Origin: Lycorma delicatula
Lineage: Eukaryota > Arthropoda > Insecta > Hemiptera > Fulgoridae
DNA length: 64,000 nucleotides
Direction: 5' to 3'
NCBI RefSeq assembly: GCF_047948215.1
Contig: NC_134456.1
Location: 12,363,730-12,427,729 of the forward strand
This document shows positions 58,599-64,000 of the stretch, in pieces. A program made the translations under genes and the position numbers. Within the stretch, counting starts at the first letter, position 1. Each line of letters begins with the position of its first letter. The notes under the pieces were generated by a model. That model saw nothing but the letters and a program-made list of their open reading frames with translations, ran no database searches and was not told where the DNA came from.

Positions 58599-59868
58599 TG
58601 TTAATGGATTATAAAATGCACAAGCCTTTGTCCTATTTACTGATGGTATTTTCCTGTTTAAGAAAATGTAAGTCAATAAACTCGAAGTAGGAAAACAATT
58701 GTACAAGGAAAAAAGCATCATATTCGATGCGATAACTACATATGCAATGTTATGTTACATACACACACCTGTTCACATATTACAAGTTTACACTCATTCA
58801 GTAAATATTCAAATAACATATGAATTACTATTAAGTAAAGAAAAAATATATTTCATTGTCTTTTCAAATAAATACGAATAATTCATTAAAATGTACTTAG
58901 TGAAAATATTAGCTTTAAATTCCAAAGGATTACTGTCAAATAATATTTATTATAAAAATGTCGTTGATTTATGTTGAAAAGTAGCATCTGGTGTATATAA
59001 TTTATAATGGATTACTATATTATACGATGATAAATTAAATACATTATTCTAACACGGTGATATATATCACAAATCTAGCATGTGTATTATATCACGTATT
59101 AGATATCTAATTTCATTTTAGAGAAATTCTTATTACGTTTTAAATCACAAACAATTTTAAAAGTTTTGAAAAATATGCTATAAATTTTTTATAAATATTT
59201 TAAACAACGAATAAAAATAAACTGGCTTAATTTGGTATCACTACTTTGCTAATAGTTAAAAATTTGTACATATTATATGAAGCTGTTGTGTATATGTAAT
59301 TTTAATTTTCTTCTTTCTACGAAAAAATGGAGATATAATAATAATAATAATAATGTCCCTTTTCAGTATTACCGACCGAGAATGAAAAGATTTTTATTGT
59401 CAAGGAAAATACAATTTTAAGATTAACAATTTATTTCATTAATAAGGCATCTTGTATCACATTATAGACTTCTAAGAATGTTTCCTCGTTTCGTATATCA
59501 ATATTATGTAGAAGATTTTAATGGAGAGAAAAGAACAGGTTTTATTATAAAATTAGTTGTAAAAGAGTTTCTTATAAACTAATACATCTCACTGATATTG
59601 GAAATATATTTCTTCCACTTATAGATATCAGTATGGAAGATATTATTTTAAATTAATGTCTGGAGTATAGATTTGTACACAAGCGAGACGTGAGTACGGA
59701 AGGAGAAAAAAGATTTGAATTCTTTGATATACGATCTTATAAATGGAAAATAAATTATATGATAAAGTCACTTACGAGGAAATTCTGGGAATGATAATGA
59801 AGGAAAAAAAAATTTGGGAAAATTTAAAAAAAAAAGGTGAAATGAATAAGTGCACATGATAGATTAAA
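58599..59868. other. AT-rich DNA, nothing recognised
   Basis: It includes a short TAA microsatellite at 59335-59353. No gene or repeat match. Confidence 0.45.
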
Positions 59869-59883
59869 TATAATAATAATAAT

Positions 59884-60393
59884 CACCACCAGTAGCGTCA
59901 CGATCTCGGTTCTGCTGCCGTAACTGGACATCTCGAGTTAGGGACCATCGTTGGAACGATATTACGCAGTCCCGCGGACTTCGACACTATAATGGGTTTT
60001 GTGTCGCGAATACTTCAAATGAAATATCGGGTAACGAAAGGGTGAGGACAGTTCCGTAAAGAACTGCCGTTCGCCCGTGTGCTTGCACGGCTTGCGGTAG
60101 TGATGAAGTGCAGAGACTCTCGAGCTCCTGAGCTAAAATACTGAGTCCCGGCAGAGCTTTTCCTTCGGGGATGTCCCCGTTAGAGACGAAGCACAAAGGA
60201 CCGAGTCCCGGTTGCTGGATGATGGAGGAGGGGAACGGCATAACCGAACCTGGCGTTTCTCCTCATCTGGCCACTACAGTTGAAGGCATCTCTCGGAACC
60301 GTCTTCATATCCCTGTGTATCCCTGTATCCCTGTGTCCCTGTAGATACAATATTAATCAGGGCTCTGGTTCCGGGAGACAGGGTAAAAAAAAA
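59884..60393 (+). mobile_element. R1-like LINE 3'-UTR fragment inserted in a TAA microsatellite
   Basis: A GC-rich block similar to the tail at 58270-58560. GTGAGGACAGTTCCGTAAAG and CTGCCGTTCGCCCGTG correspond to TTAAGGACAGCTCCCTGTAG and CGGCGTTCGTCCGCG there. AAAGGACCGAGTCCCGG also matches 28830. It ends in GGGTAAAAAAAAAC. TAA-repeat sequence lies on both sides (59869-59883 and 60394-60407), consistent with a target duplication or insertion into a microsatellite. A small TGTATCCCTG tandem repeat lies near 60312-60345. Confidence 0.72.
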
Positions 60394-60407
60394 CTAATAA
60401 TAATAAA

Positions 60408-61060
60408 AGACTACGTTAAAGGAAGGAAATCTACAGGGAGATAAGTCTACCATCCAAAAAATTGTGAAATATTTAAGATCTAAATGCTGTAAGGGATTAC
60501 GTGAAAAATCATTAGAAAGAGTACTTTTAGAGCTGCTTTTTAATCAGTCTTTGGATTGAGCAGCACAGAAAAAGAATAACAAATTGATTTCATGATTTGT
60601 AAAAAGGAAATCATTACATATACATATACTATGAAGACAAACAAAAGAAAAAAATATAAATATAATGTAGTAAATTTCAAATATGATTTCGCTGTTAAAA
60701 ATTTTAAATATATCCAAGAGAGTTTTTGTATATGCTGAGATGGAATTTCAGTTCAAAATAGTGTAAAGATACGTTTTATTTTAACTTCAGAATCTTAGAT
60801 AGATTTAAAAACCTGCACTAGTTACGAGTATTTCCAGTTTGTGGGCACAACTACTTGGCATGCAATCTTTTTCTTGAAGTAATTAATCAATGTTTTTCAG
60901 AAAAATTTATATCGCGTATAGTACGGTAGATATAGTAAATGAATACGAGAAAATTCTTCTTCTGAAAAAGGGAATTTTAATTTTTTTTGTAATATTTCAT
61001 ATTCGCACTAGAATTATCATAATCGAATCGATTGTTATTCCCTTCCTACTAAAGTCACAT
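60408..61060. other. AT-rich DNA, nothing recognised
   Basis: No supported feature. Confidence 0.45.
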
Positions 61061-61074
61061 TTGTACTTGACGCG

Positions 61075-61405
61075 CTTCGGAGTACATCCATTGTCAAAAT
61101 TACTTTTAGCACTGAATCTTTCTGAGTTGGGATCGTCAAAAAAATAGTAATGTTAAGCTCCTCCTACCACCCCCCATCACTACTGTCATGGCCTTTTCTG
61201 TTTTATTCCTTACACTCTTATACAATTTCTTGAAACTAATCCTTCTGATTATTTACTTTAACATTTTACATTTTTTAAATAATACATCGGGTTGAATGTA
61301 TATTTTTTCATTAATTATTTCCTGTATTTTTAATTTTAGCGACGATTCCAACTCAGGAGGACTCAGTGCTAAAAGTAGTTTGGAGAATTGAGGTATTCCG
61401 AAACG
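61075..61405. repeat. Foldback repeat (inverted ~70-bp arms)
   Basis: The left arm (about 61075-61140) and the reverse complement of the right arm (about 61340-61405) share CTTTTAGCACTGA, CTGAGTTGG.ATCGTC and ACTTTTAGC landmarks. A third single-arm copy lies on the minus strand at about 20400-20525. No coding sequence. Possibly a MITE or foldback element. Confidence 0.6.
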
Positions 61406-62049
61406 TGATAATAAATCAAGGAATTTTTAATCACATTATTTGAAAATTACAATATTATTTAATAATTTAAGATGTTTTGAACAAGAGTATTTTGTATGAT
61501 ACAATATTGCTTTGGGATAAAAATAAGATGTGTCAAAAAAGAATCAAATGATTGATTCAATTTTTATAAATTATTTGTTATTATTTGATATAAAAACAAT
61601 AAAAATATGACTCGCCTTGTAACATAAAGACATGCAACATTATTCACGCTTGTTTGGAGGTTAATTATTGTTTTTAATTGAAAACAATATAACTTTTTTA
61701 ATGAAAATTTTATAATTTAATCTTTCATTTTTTATAACGTTTCGTTTATTTGCATATCGCATATAAAAATGATCACATTTGATGATTATTAAACTGTCTA
61801 TTATAAGTATAAACACTTTATGTTTTCGGTTAACAATTAAATACGCACTTTGAAATGGAAATGATTCTTTTTTTTTGTTATTTTTTGTATTTTGTACGTT
61901 AATCTAACAGTAAAAGTAATTTATTTATTTATTTTTTTGTATATCTATTACGATTACAGCCTATTTTAATTACATTTAATTAATTAATTAATTAATTTAC
62001 ATCTTAATAAGAGTAGTCAACGCACACAAACATAATTAAGGTTTTAGTG
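61406..62049. other. AT-rich DNA, nothing recognised
   Basis: It contains TTAATTAA tandem units near 61976-61998. No gene. Confidence 0.45.
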
Positions 62050-63074
62050 TCGTGTATCTAAATGAATAAAACACAATTCTCATTTTGTGTGTGCCCTAAT
62101 AACTCAAAAACTACTATACCGATTTAGCTGAAAATTTCACAGTTTATTTTATTTCTCCCGGGAGTGTTTACATATAAGTTCCATAATATTTAGTAATAAA
62201 TAGTTTAATAACATAATACCTGTCTGAGAAAGTCGATATTGACATATTCAACGATCGATATAAACAATAACAATCGATATTAACGATATTCCCGATATAT
62301 AGAACGACATCTATTTAAATAGAAATGTAAATATTCGTTTGTTCAAAATCTTAAATCTCAGAAAGTGTTTCACCGATCGCTTTGAAATTCTGACACAACG
62401 TTGCATTCGAATATGCGCGAATTTGTATATACCTACTATTTATATACCTAAGATGTCACACCTGTGACAGGTAAAAACATGCTTTTTTTGAAAAAACAAC
62501 GCTATCTGTTGGACGTAAAAGCAACACACGCTATAATAAATATTTTACGATTCCAATGTTTCATTAATGCATGTCCACTATAGACTAAAAAACTACTGGA
62601 CCGATTTACGCGCGGGAAAAAAGGGAGATAGGAAAAAATCGGAAAAGAGAAAAATCAAGAAAGGTAAAAAGAAAGAAGGTTAAAAGGGAGAAGGGGAAAA
62701 TAAAAAAAGGGGGAAAACGGAGAAAAGTAAATGGAAAAGCTAAAACATAAAAAAGAAAAGGGGAAATGGGAAAATATGGGAAAGAGAAACGGGGAGAAAG
62801 GAAATATGGTAAAAATTTAAATGGGAAAGGTTATATTGTGAAGATTTGAAATGTTCATTTTGTTAATGTTTTATCAAACTTTCAATTGTTCATTTAATTA
62901 TATATATATATACTCAAATCTAGCAATAGCGAAGCATTTCCGGGTCTGCTAGTTAATTTAATAAAAGAATTTTTAGGTTATTTATCTATAGGTTTTTTAA
63001 AAATAATTTATATAGTACTAAGATGGTAAATCTGAACTGCTGTAAAGATTCTGAAGCATAGCCGGGTCGACTGG
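62050..63074 (+). mobile_element. Probable outer Helitron-like element H4, interrupted by H3
   Basis: Left of H3, TGTGTGTGCCCTAATAACTC, AAAAACTACTATACCGATTT and AGCTGAAAATTTCAC are typical Helitron leader phrases. Right of H3, GAAGCATAGCCGGGTCGACTGG at 63053-63074 is a diverged Helitron end with CTRR-type terminus CTGG. The pairing of these two parts is inferred from their position around H3. Confidence 0.45.
62310..62952 (+). mobile_element. Helitron-like element H3 (non-autonomous)
   Basis: It starts TC after an A and ends GCGAAGCATTTCCGGGTCTG then CTAG before a T. It is collinear with H2 over about 300 bases: TTGTTCAAAATCTTAAATCT, GACAGGTAAAAACATGC, GCAACACACGCTATAATAAA, CTACTGGACCGATTTACGCG. 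A purine-only tract follows (about 62615-62810), then ATTGTGAAGATTTG and the end. No gene. Confidence 0.8.
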
Positions 63075-63805
63075 TAATGTAATAATAAATAACAAATTAT
63101 TTTTTAGGTGTAATAACATAATTTACGTTGTATACTGTGGAAGCAATATTGCATATTATCTGTTTTTTGTCCTTTTCTTTACATTTTTTTAAATATTTAA
63201 AATTTCGATTTAAAAGTATATGTAGGAATAAATCAAAGTAAAAAAAAGAAAAAAAGGAAGGACAAGAATTAAAGAAATTACGGTAAAGTGAACGGTGAAG
63301 TTGAATGATAGATGATTGATTATGTACAAACTTTGTTTATAACGAACGTGCAATATTTTATAAAAAAAAAGAAATAAATAAATAAAAAAAAGAAACTTTT
63401 TCAGTTGAAGGTTGAAAAATATTAACTTATCTATAGATATAGAGTAATAGAAGCGGAGAGAAATAAACAAAAAACAACAGGAAGTAAATCATGTGAATTC
63501 TTTAGCCTGGAGAAAATGGTTGCAGGGATTTAACCAATACTATAGTAATAAAAGTTATATTATTCCTATATAACGACATTTACGTTGTTACTGATTTACG
63601 TTATCCACGTAGCAATAGTCACTTTTTTAAAAAGTAAACAAAAGTAATAATATAATAGCGCATTTGTGTTTATATAAAATTTTTATATAAGAAGAATAAC
63701 TAATCTAGATTCTAAAAATCTATAAACTTATAAGCTTATAAAACTGCCTCACTACATTGCTCGTCACAAGTAACCTATTTGCGCAGCAGATTTTTTTAAT
63801 ATAAA
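63075..63805. other. AT-rich DNA, nothing recognised
   Basis: No supported feature. Confidence 0.45.
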
Positions 63806-64000
63806 TTTTTTTTTTTTTTTGTCTTCAGTCATTTGACTGGTTTGATGCAGCCCTCCAAGATTCCCTATCTAGTGCTAGTCGTATCATTTCAGTTTACCCT
63901 CTACATCCTACATCCCTAACAATTTGTTTTACATATTCCAAACGTGGCCTGCCTACACAATTTTTTCCTTCTACCTGTCCTTCCAATATCAAAGCGACTA
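63806..64000 (-). mobile_element. RTE-like LINE copy E, 3' end, runs off the window
   Basis: The T-run at 63806-63820 and GTCTTCAGTCATTTGACTG mark the A-tail and terminal hairpin on the minus strand. The remainder encodes the last residues of the reverse transcriptase as in copies B-D. The left target duplication cannot be checked because the 5' end lies outside. Confidence 0.9.

Noticed and set aside
60000..60241. 84-codon minus-strand frame in GC-rich DNA
   Set aside because: It lies in a LINE 3'-UTR fragment shared with 58270-58560.

Overview
The window looks like insect nuclear DNA. It is AT-rich, full of microsatellites, and built almost entirely of transposable elements with arthropod-type signatures: piggyBac, mariner, Helitrons, R1-, Jockey- and RTE-like LINEs, and tRNA-derived SINEs. 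A hemipteran is my guess from repeat style, but the sequence does not prove it. I found no host gene I can defend. The only long intact reading frame is a piggyBac transposase of 697 codons.

Layout. 1-970 is AT-rich. 974-4739 is a structurally complete piggyBac element (matching ends, TTAA duplication, intact transposase). 4744-9600 is AT-rich with microsatellites. 9603-9648 is a perfect 21-bp hairpin, followed by a SINE. 10000-10907 is an old LINE remnant on the minus strand, into which a 5.6-kb GC-rich R1-like LINE (10908-16517) inserted with a 13-bp target duplication. 16860-25420 holds three copies of a TIR-type repeat, a truncated RTE-like LINE and a dead mariner. 25606-26904 is a long-TIR DNA transposon with a decayed DDE transposase. 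27090-27814 is a Helitron-like element. 28543-29400 is GC-rich retroelement tail sequence. 32283-34520 is a tandem array of seven SINE units. 34796-35529 is a second Helitron-like element.

36050-38990 holds two nested insertions: a SINE inside a LINE, and a LINE 3' end inside a SINE. 39981-50730 has three more RTE-like LINE copies, a full-length SINE with a 13-bp duplication, and a GC-rich retroelement tail with a 13-bp duplication. 51545-58598 has remnants of three further LINE lineages and another SINE. 59884-60393 is a LINE 3'-tail fragment inside a TAA microsatellite. 61075-61405 is a foldback repeat. 62050-63074 is probably a Helitron nested in a Helitron. An RTE-like copy runs off the right edge.

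The elements relate as a mobilisation network. Four RTE-like copies end in the same terminal hairpin and short A-tail; three have exact 11-bp target duplications. Two SINE groups with different tRNA-like heads share one 3' tail, which suggests a common LINE partner not visible here. Two dead RTE-like copies share the same disabling rearrangement, which suggests spread in trans. Boundaries given as approximate were read by eye; exact ends and clade names need alignment to family consensus sequences.
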